Under the pieces are notes generated by a model. That model ran no database searches. It saw nothing but the letters and a program-made list of their open reading frames with translations, and was not told where the DNA came from. A DNA stretch of 64,000 bases, from positions 1,550,001 to 1,614,000 of the forward strand of contig JACEUQ010000001.1 of the NCBI GenBank assembly GCA_024998815.1, given 5' to 3'. Made by a program: the position numbers and the translations under genes. Each line of letters opens with the position of its first letter. Position 1 is the first letter of the stretch. This DNA comes from Opitutus sp. (GTDB lineage: Bacteria; Verrucomicrobiota; Verrucomicrobiia; Opitutales; Opitutaceae). Positions 6,198 to 13,841 of this stretch are shown in pieces.

Positions 6198-8375
6198 TCA
6201 GAGGAGGTCTTCGCTGGGAAGGTGGGTGACGCTGTGCGGCTTCATCGCCGGAGCGCGGGTGGTGCTGGTGGTGGCTGGGGTCGGCTCGTCGATCAGGCTG
6301 GCCGATTCGTCACTGGCCCGTTGCAGGCCCTTTTCCTGGGAAAAACGCTGGGCCTGCTGCTGGGCGACTTCGCCCGCTGCCATGCCGATCCGCTCGGCCT
6401 TGGTCAGCCCGGCCGTCTCGATCTTATGTGCGGCGATGATCGCATCGTTGTGCTCCCGGTCGGCCTTGAGTTCGGCATCCTCACCAGCGTGCCGCTCGCG
6501 CAGTTCGCCTACTGCCCGGTTAAAGACCGTCGCCGTGAGTGCCGCCGCCTCACTGAGTTTCTCCTTGTTGCGGATGTCGACTGCGCCCTTGGTCCCGCCG
6601 AGCCGGACCAGCTGCCCCAGATGGCGACCCGTTGCCGTCGCCACCACTTGGATTATTTCAGGCGTGGCTGGGTTAAGATAGGCCAGCAGCTCCGTGCCAT
6701 CGGCCAGATCCCGCAGCACATCGCCGGAAGCATCAAGGTAGGTATAGCCCGTGCGATCATGGATAAAAGCGACCTGGTGGTTACGGTAGGTCACCCGCTT
6801 GGGCGTGAGTAACAGCAGCGCGAGCACCACGGGCGGGATCACTGAAAATTTAACCCCTACGCAGAGGGCCGACCAACGTTCTGCCACGCTCTCCATGCGC
6901 TCGACTGGCACCACTGCGCCGAACTGCTCCGGCTGCAAAGTAGCCAGTGCCTCGTAGGGAACTGGAGCCTCACCCTCTGCTAATAAAAACTCGGTAACTC
7001 GGCGGAACCCGATGTAATTGTGATTCGTGCGCTGTTCGGAAAGTGCGATCACGCCCTCGAACGCTGCCACGGCCTCATCGGGTGAGGAGAACGGCAGGCG
7101 TAGGCGTGCTACGGCCTCGGGTGGCAAGTTGAGCGAGCGCTCACCCACGCCGATCAACATGCGCGTATACTGCAACTTCTTCTCCAACTCAGCCGGCCCA
7201 TTCAGCCGCTCGTTGCTGCCCTTATAGCCCTTCATTGAGCCGAGCATGTTCCAGAGCTGGTTAAACGTGCTCTCGATCCAGCCCTTTTCCCATGGCTTAC
7301 CGCCGCCCTGGGCAAACCCATTGGTCAGCGTCTTGTTGTCGATCAGCCCCGTGCGCTCGATTTTAACGCGACCCTCAAACAGCGTCTCGATGCACAACTG
7401 CATCTCTGGTGAAATCGAAGCCGCCGCGTTTTCGCACAAAATGGTTACCGGGTAGTCGGGCAGACCGTACTTCTCGAAAAGAGAATAGAGCAGCAGCTGA
7501 ACGTCGATGCGGGCGATGCCGGTACGGATTGTTTTAACTGTGCCATCAGCCTGCTTCTCCTCGCGCTCCAAACGCTGCCCCAGACCCCACACCAGATTCT
7601 TTCGGGTGCCTACATCCTTTGCGAGCAGCCCAGCCATGCGCCCGATCTGGCCCTTATGACCGGCGCTGGGCGGGAATATGCAGTAGCAGTCTAATTCAAA
7701 GTCGTCGAACGTGATCAACTCCAGCGGGCGTAACTGCGAAGGGTCGCGCTTCACACAGGGAAAGTGTTTTTTGGAGGCGGCAACCCCACGCTGTAGCAGT
7801 GACCGGGTCCCCTTGCTTGGGCCGTAGCGGAGTAAGTTGCGCGGACTCCAACCCTGGGGATAAAATCCACGTGGCCATGCCTTGGGTAACGGTGCACCGG
7901 GGAAGCGGACCAGATAGAGTTCCATCCACGTCCCCCAGCCGGGCACAACCTCGCCCCGTGTCCAGGCCTCGCGCAATTGTTCCAGCGCTTCCGTCTGCGA
8001 TCGGTGGTTAAGCTCACACCGACGACGCACCTCCTGTGCGAACTCCGCTGGCTGTTTACTCTGCGCCTTGTAACCCTTGATCAGCGAGCGCCAGCCACCG
8101 GCCAGATACGCCTTGTATTTGCGATCAAGCGACACCTCCGAAAGCCCCCGCAGCGCATGCCGGTGCAAATTGGCCACCTCCGCGAGCGCCGCCATTTTGC
8201 CAACGTTCGGGATGAGCTCATGCAACCGCTCCAGCACCCGCAGGGTGTACAGCATCTCCGTGCGCCACACCTCCGCAATGGCCGTAAACTCCTCCATCTC
8301 CGCCATCGGCACGGCAAATACCGGGACGGTGGCAAGGGTGTTGCAGGTGGTGTGCAGGGAGAGATCAGCGACCAT
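6198..8375 (-). CDS. MuA-like DDE transposase
   Basis: A 725-residue protein with the retroviral-integrase-type core of Mu transposases. Acidic residues are FDDFELD (D224/D225), ILCENAAAS (E315) and PWEKGWIEST (E368). The spacing resembles D-D-E of MuA (67 and 56 residues there), but the second position reads Glu-Asn where family members normally have Asp-Asn or Asp-His. After the core come a beta-barrel-like region with YRNHQVAFIHDRTGYTYLDA and an Arg/Lys/Glu-rich C-terminus, expected to contact MuB. It would cut the prophage ends and join them to target DNA. It precedes the MuB-like gene by 104 bp. Confidence 0.92.
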   Translation of the reverse strand: MVADLSLHTTCNTLATVPVFAVPMAEMEEFTAIAEVWRTEMLYTLRVLERLHELIPNVGKMAALAEVANLHRHALRGLSEVSLDRKYKAYLAGGWRSLIKGYKAQSKQPAEFAQEVRRRCELNHRSQTEALEQLREAWTRGEVVPGWGTWMELYLVRFPGAPLPKAWPRGFYPQGWSPRNLLRYGPSKGTRSLLQRGVAASKKHFPCVKRDPSQLRPLELITFDDFELDCYCIFPPSAGHKGQIGRMAGLLAKDVGTRKNLVWGLGQRLEREEKQADGTVKTIRTGIARIDVQLLLYSLFEKYGLPDYPVTILCENAAASISPEMQLCIETLFEGRVKIERTGLIDNKTLTNGFAQGGGKPWEKGWIESTFNQLWNMLGSMKGYKGSNERLNGPAELEKKLQYTRMLIGVGERSLNLPPEAVARLRLPFSSPDEAVAAFEGVIALSEQRTNHNYIGFRRVTEFLLAEGEAPVPYEALATLQPEQFGAVVPVERMESVAERWSALCVGVKFSVIPPVVLALLLLTPKRVTYRNHQVAFIHDRTGYTYLDASGDVLRDLADGTELLAYLNPATPEIIQVVATATGRHLGQLVRLGGTKGAVDIRNKEKLSEAAALTATVFNRAVGELRERHAGEDAELKADREHNDAIIAAHKIETAGLTKAERIGMAAGEVAQQQAQRFSQEKGLQRASDESASLIDEPTPATTSTTRAPAMKPHSVTHLPSEDLL

Positions 8376-8434
8376 GGCAGAGGCGGGTTAAAGGGCTAGG
8401 GGGTGTCGGAAAGAGACGGGTGAAAAGCCGCAGA

Positions 8435-9388
8435 TCAGGCAGCCTGCAGCAGCGGTTTGGCGGCCTTCTCGACCCTAGTCGCGATGCTATTGAGCGCCTC
8501 GACTACACCCCGGATAAATTCAGGGCGACGGATCATGTGCTGGAGTACGTTTTGCTGGATCAGCAGCGACTCGATCCGTTCGATCGCCTGACCCACTTCG
8601 TCGCTCGTCTGATTGGCGAGCTGCTCGGCAGTGAGGACCGGCAAGGCGATCTTTTCTCCCGGCGTGCGAGCGCCGCCCAGTTTCGGCGTGATGATACCAA
8701 GTTCTAACTGCAAGCCGCGCATGGACTTGTTGGCGATGAAGTCCACCACCGCAGCCCGCTTATCTTGATCGTCTTGATCGAGTTCCGAAGCGGGAAGGGA
8801 AAACACTCGCACGGGGTCGGCGATCTGGAACTTGCGGGCCGTGGCCTCCGCGATGTCGCGGTAACGGCGGGCGGTGGTCTCTGCAATTTCAGGTGCGTGC
8901 GAACGCATCCAGAGCTTGAAACCGCCCTCATTTCCACGTCCTCCAGAAACCGCGCCACACGTGGCGCGGATTGTTTGTTCGACCGCCCAGAAGGCGGCAC
9001 CGAATCGCAGGATGGCGAGTTCGGCGGCCTGCGCATCGTTATAAAGCTCGGTCAGTTTTGCGCCGATAACGGCATCTGCGCCGCCCGTAGGCGTGCCGGT
9101 GAGTTCGAGCTCGGTGAACGAGCGGATGACGGGGACGAGTTGTGTTTCTTTTTTGGACATGGGAGAGTGGTGAGGTTTGGTTTTGGCGCGCGCTTCTGTT
9201 CGGGCGGCGTCCAGGCAGTCCGCGGCGATGCGGCACTTGGCGACGTGTTCCAGGTCATGGATCACTCCGACCGGGATGCGGGCAGCGACCCCATCCGCGT
9301 GGCAGACGTGGGCCCGCAGACCCCGCACGGAGAACTTGGGCGTATGGCAGCGCGGGCAGGTGAGCAGGATTTCAGGCAGGGGATTCAT
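8435..9388 (-). CDS. Phage protein with N-terminal zinc finger and DUF3102-like helical region
   Basis: A 317-residue protein. The ATG at 9388 overlaps the stop of the upstream gene (ATGA), so I prefer it to the longer frame from 9559. Residues about 8-30 form a Cys/His finger (CPRCHTPKFSVRGLRAHVC). The central part has KLWMRSHAPEIAETTARRYR, like the 'FxxWxxxxxxxxxxTAxRY' motif of DUF3102 and related phage proteins, and the rest is helical. An internal ATG (MSKKETQLVPV) could give a shorter protein without the finger. The function is unknown; its place between regulators and transposase suggests a role in early replication or transposition control. Confidence 0.68.
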   Translation of the reverse strand: MNPLPEILLTCPRCHTPKFSVRGLRAHVCHADGVAARIPVGVIHDLEHVAKCRIAADCLDAARTEARAKTKPHHSPMSKKETQLVPVIRSFTELELTGTPTGGADAVIGAKLTELYNDAQAAELAILRFGAAFWAVEQTIRATCGAVSGGRGNEGGFKLWMRSHAPEIAETTARRYRDIAEATARKFQIADPVRVFSLPASELDQDDQDKRAAVVDFIANKSMRGLQLELGIITPKLGGARTPGEKIALPVLTAEQLANQTSDEVGQAIERIESLLIQQNVLQHMIRRPEFIRGVVEALNSIATRVEKAAKPLLQAA

Positions 9389-9750
9389 CGGAGGGCTTCG
9401 TTGAGGGAGTGCATCAGGCCCTTGCGGGCGGCGGCGGGGAAAGAGCGGGCAACCTCGATAAACAGCTGCTGGCGGGTGGCCTCGGGCATGGTCGCCAAAA
9501 ACTTCATGCGCAGGTCTACCGGTCCGCTCAGGTTGGTGAGCACGTAGTCCCGGTAGCACTCGATGGGCACGCGGGCGGCGAGGCGGTTGGTTTTGAACGT
9601 GGCGATATTGATCACGACCAGCTTGCCCTCCTCGACCTGGGTGCAGAGGTGGCGCACCGAGCAGCCGATCTTTTCGCCGATCTCACGCAGCAGCAGCGTC
9701 GATCGACCGGGGAAGTCTAAGCTAGAGAAAAACTGGAGCTGCTCGGTCAT
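9385..9750 (-). CDS. Helix-turn-helix early phage protein
   Basis: A 121-residue protein. The N-terminal part (LLLREIGEKIGCSVRHLCTQVEEGKL) reads like a MerR/excisionase-type helix-turn-helix with its wing, followed by ARVPIECYRDYVL and a helical C-terminal half. Small proteins of this form act as DNA-binding accessory or regulatory factors in phages. It is ATGA-coupled to the zinc-finger gene downstream. Confidence 0.62.
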   Translation of the reverse strand: MTEQLQFFSSLDFPGRSTLLLREIGEKIGCSVRHLCTQVEEGKLVVINIATFKTNRLAARVPIECYRDYVLTNLSGPVDLRMKFLATMPEATRQQLFIEVARSFPAAARKGLMHSLNEALR

Positions 9751-9777
9751 GAATTCGGGTTACGGGCAGGTGAGCGC

Positions 9778-10002
9778 TCAGGCGGCGAAGCGTTGATCGC
9801 GGACGAGCGTGAGGCGGACTGCTTTTACCGCGCGGAGAGCAGCCTCACGCATTTCACGGCGCATGAACGAACGCTGGAGCTTGGAACAACGACCTTTGGC
9901 AGCCGCGCGCTCGCAGTAGCGGTAGGCTAGAGCCTCAAACAGATGCGCTCGTGGCTCGTCGCGATAGAAGTCGAGGTTGGTGATCTTGCGTAGTGTCTTC
10001 AT
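9778..10002 (-). CDS. Small basic early phage protein, unknown
   Basis: A 74-residue protein rich in Arg and Ala, predicted mostly helical (EALAYRYCERAAAKGRC, REMREAALRAVKAVRL). The composition is suited to nucleic-acid binding but there is no motif. It lies in line with the leftward operon, 5 bp after the preceding gene. Confidence 0.55.
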   Translation of the reverse strand: MKTLRKITNLDFYRDEPRAHLFEALAYRYCERAAAKGRCSKLQRSFMRREMREAALRAVKAVRLTLVRDQRFAA

Positions 10003-10007
10003 GGCGT

Positions 10008-10274
10008 TCAGGCGGCGGGTTTGATGGCGTTGCGGTAGAAAAAGAACGTCTCATCGGGTAGCCCTAGGGCGCGGGCGCATACGCGCAGAGTTGTGCGTGG
10101 CGGCACGCCGCCCGATTTCCAGCGCTTCACCGTCGCAGGTCCGACGTAGGTCCCACGAATGACCGAGTTGAGATCAACTCCGCGCTGCTTGGCTATGCGC
10201 TCAAGAGCTTCAAAGAAGGTGCCGATACGAGCGTAGGCCCCGATGCTGTTGAGCACTTCAATATAGATTTTCAT
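10008..10274 (-). CDS. Cro/C1-type HTH regulator, early operon
   Basis: An 88-residue protein with a helix-turn-helix around ATVKRWKSGGVPPRTTLRVCARALGLP, the pattern of Cro/C1 or Ner-type regulators: recognition helix with Trp, then a helix that closes the domain. It is ATGA-coupled to the first gene of the operon (10271-10274). By position it may be the Ner/Cro-like repressor of early transcription. Confidence 0.65.
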   Translation of the reverse strand: MKIYIEVLNSIGAYARIGTFFEALERIAKQRGVDLNSVIRGTYVGPATVKRWKSGGVPPRTTLRVCARALGLPDETFFFYRNAIKPAA

Positions 10275-10495
10275 GCGGCGAGCTGTTCGAGTTGTTGTTT
10301 CAGTTTGGCGGACTTACCGCGTACGCCGGGGCGCACCCCAGTGATCAGGCGGCTAACAAGGACGTCGGATACCCCGTGGTGCGCGGCGAACGATTTGATG
10401 GAATGCCCCACCATCATCAGCCCGGCGCGAATCCTTAATTGCTCGCGTCGGCTGCGCTGATGGAACTTGTTCCTTGAGTTAGTTACTTTAACCAT
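10271..10495 (-). CDS. First gene of the leftward early operon, small HTH protein
   Basis: A 74-residue protein if started at the ATG at 10495 (MVKVTNSRNKF); a further ATG at 10516 would place the start deeper in the operator region. The segment HSIKSFAAHHGVSDVLVSRLITG is a clear helix-turn-helix and the rest is basic. Together with the next gene it forms a pair of small regulators divergent from the repressor, as with ner and c in Mu-like phages. Confidence 0.65.
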   Translation of the reverse strand: MVKVTNSRNKFHQRSRREQLRIRAGLMMVGHSIKSFAAHHGVSDVLVSRLITGVRPGVRGKSAKLKQQLEQLAA

Positions 10496-10550
10496 GGCGT
10501 CACCATCAGTCACCACTTGTCATCACGTCAAGCGGTTATTGTGACATTTA
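10496..10550. promoter_or_regulatory. Divergent early/repressor control region with repeated GTCAC/TGACA motifs
   Basis: The short interval between the early operon and the repressor carries several copies of a related pentamer. They are GTCAC (10499, 10509), TGTCA (10518), TGTGACA (about 10540) and TGACA at the start of the repressor gene, with another GTGACAC inside it at about 10572. Such clustered half-sites between divergent regulator genes are typical operators. No promoter boxes can be fixed by eye. Confidence 0.5.
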
Positions 10551-11084
10551 ATGACATTCATCGAAAAATTAGTGACACTCTGCACCCGGCGTGGGGTATC
10601 TCCACGGGCGGTAGCTCTTGATATTGGGTTTGATCCAAGTGCCATCGCTCAGTGGAAACGCAGGGGGGGGTTGCCTCGACCTGCTGTTTCGGCTCAGATA
10701 GCCGATTACTTCGGTATCACCGTGGAGGATTTGCTCGACGATTCGCGTGTTTTACTAGGACAGGAACCGGTAGTCGCGCCGGTCGTAGCCGCTCCCGTTA
10801 AATCCGCCCCACCACCCGTAATACCCGTGGCGCGCCAGAACGAACACCCGGCCATGAACCAAGCAGCCGATGCGCTGCGTGCGCAGGCTGCTGCCTTGTT
10901 TGCACAGGCTGCAGCGCTGGTGGCGATAGCCGATCAGATCGACCGAGAGCCGGTGCGCCCACCGAGCATGTTCGATACCCCTGAGTCGCGGGCCGAGGGA
11001 CGCAGGCTCACAGAGGAAATCCTGGCACGGGCTGCGCAGAGGCGACCTTTCGACTCAAGTAAAGGTTCAGCTCGATCCGCCTAA
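10551..11084 (+). CDS. Prophage repressor (HTH_XRE type)
   Basis: A 177-residue protein encoded divergently from the early operon. Residues 1-60 form an XRE helix-turn-helix (GVSPRAVALDIGFDPSAIAQWK, then VSAQIADYFGITVEDLLDD). The rest is a Pro/Ala linker (VAPVVAAPV) and an Ala-rich helix (AADALRAQAAALFAQAAALV) that may serve for oligomerisation. There is no S24/LexA-type peptidase domain, so release by RecA-stimulated self-cleavage is not expected. Its place next to operator-like repeats makes it the likely lysogeny repressor. Confidence 0.78.
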   Translation: MTFIEKLVTLCTRRGVSPRAVALDIGFDPSAIAQWKRRGGLPRPAVSAQIADYFGITVEDLLDDSRVLLGQEPVVAPVVAAPVKSAPPPVIPVARQNEHPAMNQAADALRAQAAALFAQAAALVAIADQIDREPVRPPSMFDTPESRAEGRRLTEEILARAAQRRPFDSSKGSARSA

Positions 11085-11247
11085 CGAGATCATAGGAGAT
11101 CGTCCCGATCTCGCGCAGTTCATCCTGAAGCCGGAACAATTCAGCCCGCAGTGCCTCGATCTCGGTTTCCTTCTCCACGTTAAAACGGAAGATCAATTGC
11201 CCCTCGGCATCGGGTCTTTTTCGTTTGGGCTTCGCAGCAATGGGCAC
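11008..11247 (-). CDS. Small coiled-coil protein, convergent with the repressor
   Basis: A 79-residue frame with a GTG start and a clear heptad pattern (ETEIEALRAELFRLQDELREIG). It overlaps the last 77 bp of the repressor gene on the opposite strand. Just upstream lies a 10-bp inverted repeat (11250-11298) that could control it. The protein looks real in composition, but overlap and the GTG start leave doubt. Confidence 0.45.
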   Translation of the reverse strand: MPIAAKPKRKRPDAEGQLIFRFNVEKETEIEALRAELFRLQDELREIGTISYDLVRRIELNLYLSRKVASAQPVPGFPL

Positions 11248-11249
11248 GT

Positions 11250-11298
11250 CTCATTTTAGCACGGCAAACGCCCTGAACCGTACCCACCCTAAAATGAG
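11250..11298. promoter_or_regulatory. 10-bp inverted repeat, possible operator
   Basis: CTCATTTTAG (11250-11259) and CTAAAATGAG (11289-11298) form a perfect dyad with a 29-bp spacer. It lies just upstream of the GTG start of the small coiled-coil gene and upstream of the rightward genes at 11.4 kb. Its spacing is too wide for a terminator hairpin without a T-run, so an operator is more likely. Confidence 0.4.
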
Positions 11299-11426
11299 TT
11301 GAAGTTTTTTTGCGTGCTGCGCTCCTCGCGAGCCGAGGTTTTTTATGCCTGGTCAACCGATATTTTTAAAAATCAGATTTCGAGTTGATGGACACGAGCG
11401 GCGGGCCGATATTCCCAAAAGCCACA

Positions 11427-11657
11427 ATGACTTTCCGTAGAAGCATTCATCATCTCATCATCGGAGCCGGTTCCTTATTGGCCCCTTCGGTTCCGGTCGT
11501 GCATGCAACGAGCCCGCTTGATTCGATCGGCAATGATTTCCGCCGAGTCGGCTGGGATATCAGTCAAGCGATGCAGGCCACCCCTCTTCCAAATGGATCT
11601 CCCCGTATCGCCCAGCAGCTCGAATTTGAAGAAATCGCCCGCGCCGCCCGTCGTTAA
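11427..11657 (+). CDS. Small exported protein, unknown
   Basis: If started at the ATG at 11427, this gives a 76-residue protein. It has a signal-peptide-like N-terminus (MTFRRSIHHLIIGAGSLLA ... VVHA) and a charged mature part with SIGNDFRRVGWDISQAMQA. It overlaps the start of the DUF2335-like gene in another frame. An ATG at 11385 is possible but adds no sensible sequence. Composition and position support it moderately. Confidence 0.45.
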   Translation: MTFRRSIHHLIIGAGSLLAPSVPVVHATSPLDSIGNDFRRVGWDISQAMQATPLPNGSPRIAQQLEFEEIARAARR

Positions 11658-12033
11658 ACCCCAGCCTGCCTTAGGGACAAATCTGGCCTTTCGGGCTGAA
11701 TCATTCAGCGGGCCGCTGCCGCCGCCCGATCTGCTTGAGGCCTATGAGAGGACCAGTTCAGGGTTGGCCGACCGCATCGTAAAAATGGCCGAGGCCGAGC
11801 AGGCCCACCGACACCGGTATGAGGCGCATGAACTAAGCTGGGTATATTGGCTTCAGATGGTTGGTTTGGTCATGGGGGGCGGCTTGGCTATCGCCGGATT
11901 ATTTTTGGGTGCCTGGCTGGTTTACCACGACAAAACGCTGGCTGGTTTCACCTTATTTCTAGGTGCACTTGGCGGGCTCCTTGGCACGGCAATCTATAAA
12001 CACCGCCAAGGTAAAACACCTCCACCGGTTTAA
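11593..12033 (+). CDS. DUF2335-like membrane protein
   Basis: About 146 residues from the ATG at 11593; a TTG at 11626 or an ATG at 11503 are alternatives. The family signature is FSGPLPPPDLLEAYE, then DRIVKMAEAEQAHRHRYE, followed by two transmembrane helices (MVGLVMGGGLAIAGLFLGAWL and LAGFTLFLGALGGLLGTAIY). DUF2335 proteins are small membrane proteins of unknown function found in bacteria and prophages. Lying between the repressor and the late genes, it may be expressed from the prophage as a 'moron'. This is inferred from position only. Confidence 0.65.
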   Translation: MDLPVSPSSSNLKKSPAPPVVKPQPALGTNLAFRAESFSGPLPPPDLLEAYERTSSGLADRIVKMAEAEQAHRHRYEAHELSWVYWLQMVGLVMGGGLAIAGLFLGAWLVYHDKTLAGFTLFLGALGGLLGTAIYKHRQGKTPPPV

Positions 12034-12082
12034 CCGCTAACGGTCTTTTTTTACCCCGCTCCCACCCGAGCAGGGCTTTTTT
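12032..12082 (+). terminator. Probable tandem terminators after the DUF2335-like gene
   Basis: ACCG-CTAA-CGGT followed by CTTTTTTT overlaps the stop codon. A second hairpin follows directly, CCCGCTC/GAGC(a)GGG (12055-12075), with CTTTTTTG. The first stem is only 4 bp; the second is better. Confidence 0.55.
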
Positions 12083-12336
12083 GTGCCCAGTTACCTAGGT
12101 AAAGCGGGTCAGAATTCCACCAAATCAAAAGTCCACCGCATGAACTTGTCTACTTTAGTGGAGAACTGATTGAGCCCGGTGAACCGTGGTAAAGACGAGT
12201 CTCGGCGCTTCGTTTAAGGTGGTGGCATCCAATCGATGCCAGCTCACCCGATCAGTTCAACCCAGCAGCAATCGCCCCGCCGCACAAGCACGGGGCGTGA
12301 GGGAGTGTGCGCGTGATTCACTCGCACTATCCCACC
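12083..12336. other. Intergenic stretch without a supported gene
   Basis: No frame here has protein-like composition. The stretch lies between the terminators of the rightward membrane-protein gene and the end of the leftward gene at 12337. No convincing hairpin or repeat was found. Confidence 0.5.
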
Positions 12337-12750
12337 TTATCCCTGCGCGGTTTGGCCCCCGAAGCCGGTGATCTTGCGGCTCTCCGTGGGAACTCTGGGC
12401 AGTGTGACCACGGTCACATTCACTTGGGTATGGTGCAACAGCATGGTGGCAGCTTGCCCCATGTGATGCCCTCGAAAAGCAATCAAGCCACCATCGAGAA
12501 CGGCGATTTCACCAGCCACAAAAGCCCCCCCCTGAAGCGTGGCCAATACGTGAAACTGATCACCGGCACGGGTGGCGATGGAGTTGATCTCGCTGCGCAA
12601 AGTTTCAGCCGCGATCTCGCCGGGGGAAACAATAGTAGGCAGCTCAAAATCCGGCAGGTGCAAGGAGGGCAAGTCGCCAAACAGCCGGTCGAGATCGAGT
12701 GCGAAGGGCAGGCCAGTGGCCCCCCCGTTAATTTTCGGAGTGGTAGTCAT
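12337..12750 (-). CDS. Phage protein of unknown function, divergent from the late operon
   Basis: A 137-residue protein from the ATG at 12750 (MTTTPKINGG). The sequence is protein-like (LDRLFGDLPSLHLPDFELP, then GEIAVLDGGLIAFRGHHMG and VNVTVVTLPRVP), while the plus-strand frames over the same DNA are rich in Arg, Pro and Ser and look like shadows. It may be a small alpha/beta or beta domain. It starts about 70 bp from the first late gene on the other strand, so a shared control region is likely. Confidence 0.55.
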   Translation of the reverse strand: MTTTPKINGGATGLPFALDLDRLFGDLPSLHLPDFELPTIVSPGEIAAETLRSEINSIATRAGDQFHVLATLQGGAFVAGEIAVLDGGLIAFRGHHMGQAATMLLHHTQVNVTVVTLPRVPTESRKITGFGGQTAQG

Positions 12751-12821
12751 ACAACCCACGAAACTGTACGGGCTCGGGTGTCGCCGCAAGGCGCACCGAT
12801 CCCGGACCAGGAGCCCCACGC

Positions 12822-13151
12822 ATGAACCGCTCCATTCAAATCTTCGGCTTCACGAATCCCGTCCGTCGCAAAGACGGACTCGTGCAGCTCGACGTTGTTT
12901 TCGGAGCGGGGCAGGCCGGAACGATCACCGCCACGCCCGCCATGTGGGACCGGATTACCGGGGCCTTCCTGGTAGCGATCAAGCCCGCTGCCTCCGCCCC
13001 GCTCAACCCGCAGATCGGCCAGCAAGGCCTGCCCAAGACCCCGGCCGGTGCCCACACACCTGCCCACGGTGCCGCCTGCGAAAAGTTCGGCTGCGACTAC
13101 GTCTGCGAGCGTCTCGCCCCCATCACCAAGCCCTCGTGCTCTCTGCTTTGA
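12822..13151 (+). CDS. First gene of the late operon, unknown
   Basis: A 109-residue protein with AGGAG well placed upstream of the ATG. The first 60 residues are likely a small beta-rich domain (IQIFGFTNPVRRKDGLVQLDV). The C-terminal third has Cys and His (HGAACEKFGCDYVCER) that could bind a metal. No family recognised. It is followed after about 50 bp, including a 7-bp repeat array, by the holin gene. Confidence 0.6.
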   Translation: MNRSIQIFGFTNPVRRKDGLVQLDVVFGAGQAGTITATPAMWDRITGAFLVAIKPAASAPLNPQIGQQGLPKTPAGAHTPAHGAACEKFGCDYVCERLAPITKPSCSLL

Positions 13152-13164
13152 TCGGACCGCTCCT

Positions 13165-13206
13165 AACTCCGAATCCGGCTACTCACTACCCGCTACTCAC
13201 TACTAT
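13165..13206. repeat. Degenerate heptamer tandem array
   Basis: The interval before the holin start reads as consecutive 7-mers: AACTCCG, AATCCGG, CTACTCA, CTACCCG, CTACTCA, CTACTAT. The last unit overlaps the ATG of the holin gene. Similar period-7 arrays occur at 27700, 30073, 46583 and 49465. Confidence 0.65.
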
Positions 13207-13438
13207 GCAAAAAGACACCATCCTCTCTCTCATTCGCCACGCCATGACCTTTGGTGGCGGTTTTCTGGTCGGCAAAGGCCTCCTATCCGGTGAGACGCTC
13301 TCCATCGTCATCCCGGCCCTCGTCAGTGCTATCGGCGCGCTCTGGGGCGCGGTCGACGAGTTCCAGGCGGCCAAGAAAGCCCAGGCCGTTGCCGTTCCTG
13401 CTGCTCCCAGCCCCGAGCTTCCCGCTCATAACGCCTAA
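13205..13438 (+). CDS. Holin-like protein
   Basis: A 77-residue protein with two hydrophobic segments (MTFGGGFLVGKGLLSG and LSIVIPALVSAIGALWGAV) separated by a short turn, then a charged tail (DEFQAAKKAQ) and Pro/Ala end. Size, topology and position next to the spanin pair fit a class II holin of the Pam3-gp28 kind. It would open the inner membrane at lysis. Confidence 0.65.
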   Translation: MQKDTILSLIRHAMTFGGGFLVGKGLLSGETLSIVIPALVSAIGALWGAVDEFQAAKKAQAVAVPAAPSPELPAHNA

Positions 13439-13447
13439 GCTCTACCC

Positions 13448-13747
13448 ATGCTCGCACTGCTCACCGCCTTGGCCGAGGCCCTGCGTCTCTGGCTCCAGCT
13501 CAAGGGGGTGAGTGCGAGCTACGATCTCCAACGCCGCATCGAAGCCGACATCGCCGCCGATGAAGTACAAATCAGCATCCTGCGTCGTCGTGGCGACGAT
13601 GATAACAACCGCGCTGCTGACCGGCTGCGCGAGCGTGTCCTCCGCGCCCAAGGCATCGTGGCAGCTCTACCAGCCGCGCGTGCTCCAGCTCAAGGCGGGG
13701 CAACCGGTGCAAACCCAAGCGGGGATCTACACCCCGCAGGTGGATGA
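13448..13747 (+). CDS. Rz-like inner-membrane spanin subunit
   Basis: A 99-residue protein with a short hydrophobic N-terminus (MLALLTALAEALRLWLQL) and then a charged coiled-coil region (LQRRIEADIAADEVQISILRRR ... ADRLRERVLRAQG). A lipoprotein gene begins inside it in another frame at 13560. An i-spanin with an overlapping lipoprotein is the well-known Rz/Rz1 layout. The tail after residue 75 is low-complexity. Confidence 0.65.
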   Translation: MLALLTALAEALRLWLQLKGVSASYDLQRRIEADIAADEVQISILRRRGDDDNNRAADRLRERVLRAQGIVAALPAARAPAQGGATGANPSGDLHPAGG

Positions 13748-13841
13748 AGTCTGGCACAGCGCTGCCGCTTACGAAGACCTCGAAACCGAACTTTTAAACA
13801 CCGCCGCCGCCCTCGCCCAGGCACGCAACGACACGCAATGA
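13560..13841 (+). CDS. Rz1-like outer-membrane spanin lipoprotein
   Basis: A 93-residue lipoprotein that starts within the Rz-like gene. The N-terminus MKYKSASCVVVATMITTALLTGC ends in the lipobox LLTGC. The mature part (VSSAPKASWQLYQPRVLQL ...) has Pro and Gln and a helical C-terminus (LETELLNTAAALAQA). With the preceding protein it should link inner and outer membranes and disrupt the outer membrane during lysis. The earlier in-frame ATG at 13512 would spoil the signal, so 13560 is chosen. Confidence 0.7.
   Translation: MKYKSASCVVVATMITTALLTGCASVSSAPKASWQLYQPRVLQLKAGQPVQTQAGIYTPQVDEVWHSAAAYEDLETELLNTAAALAQARNDTQ

Noticed and set aside
12307-12825. 172-residue plus-strand ORF
   Set aside because: Overlaps the more protein-like minus-strand gene at 12337-12750; composition rich in Gln, Gly, Ser without structure.
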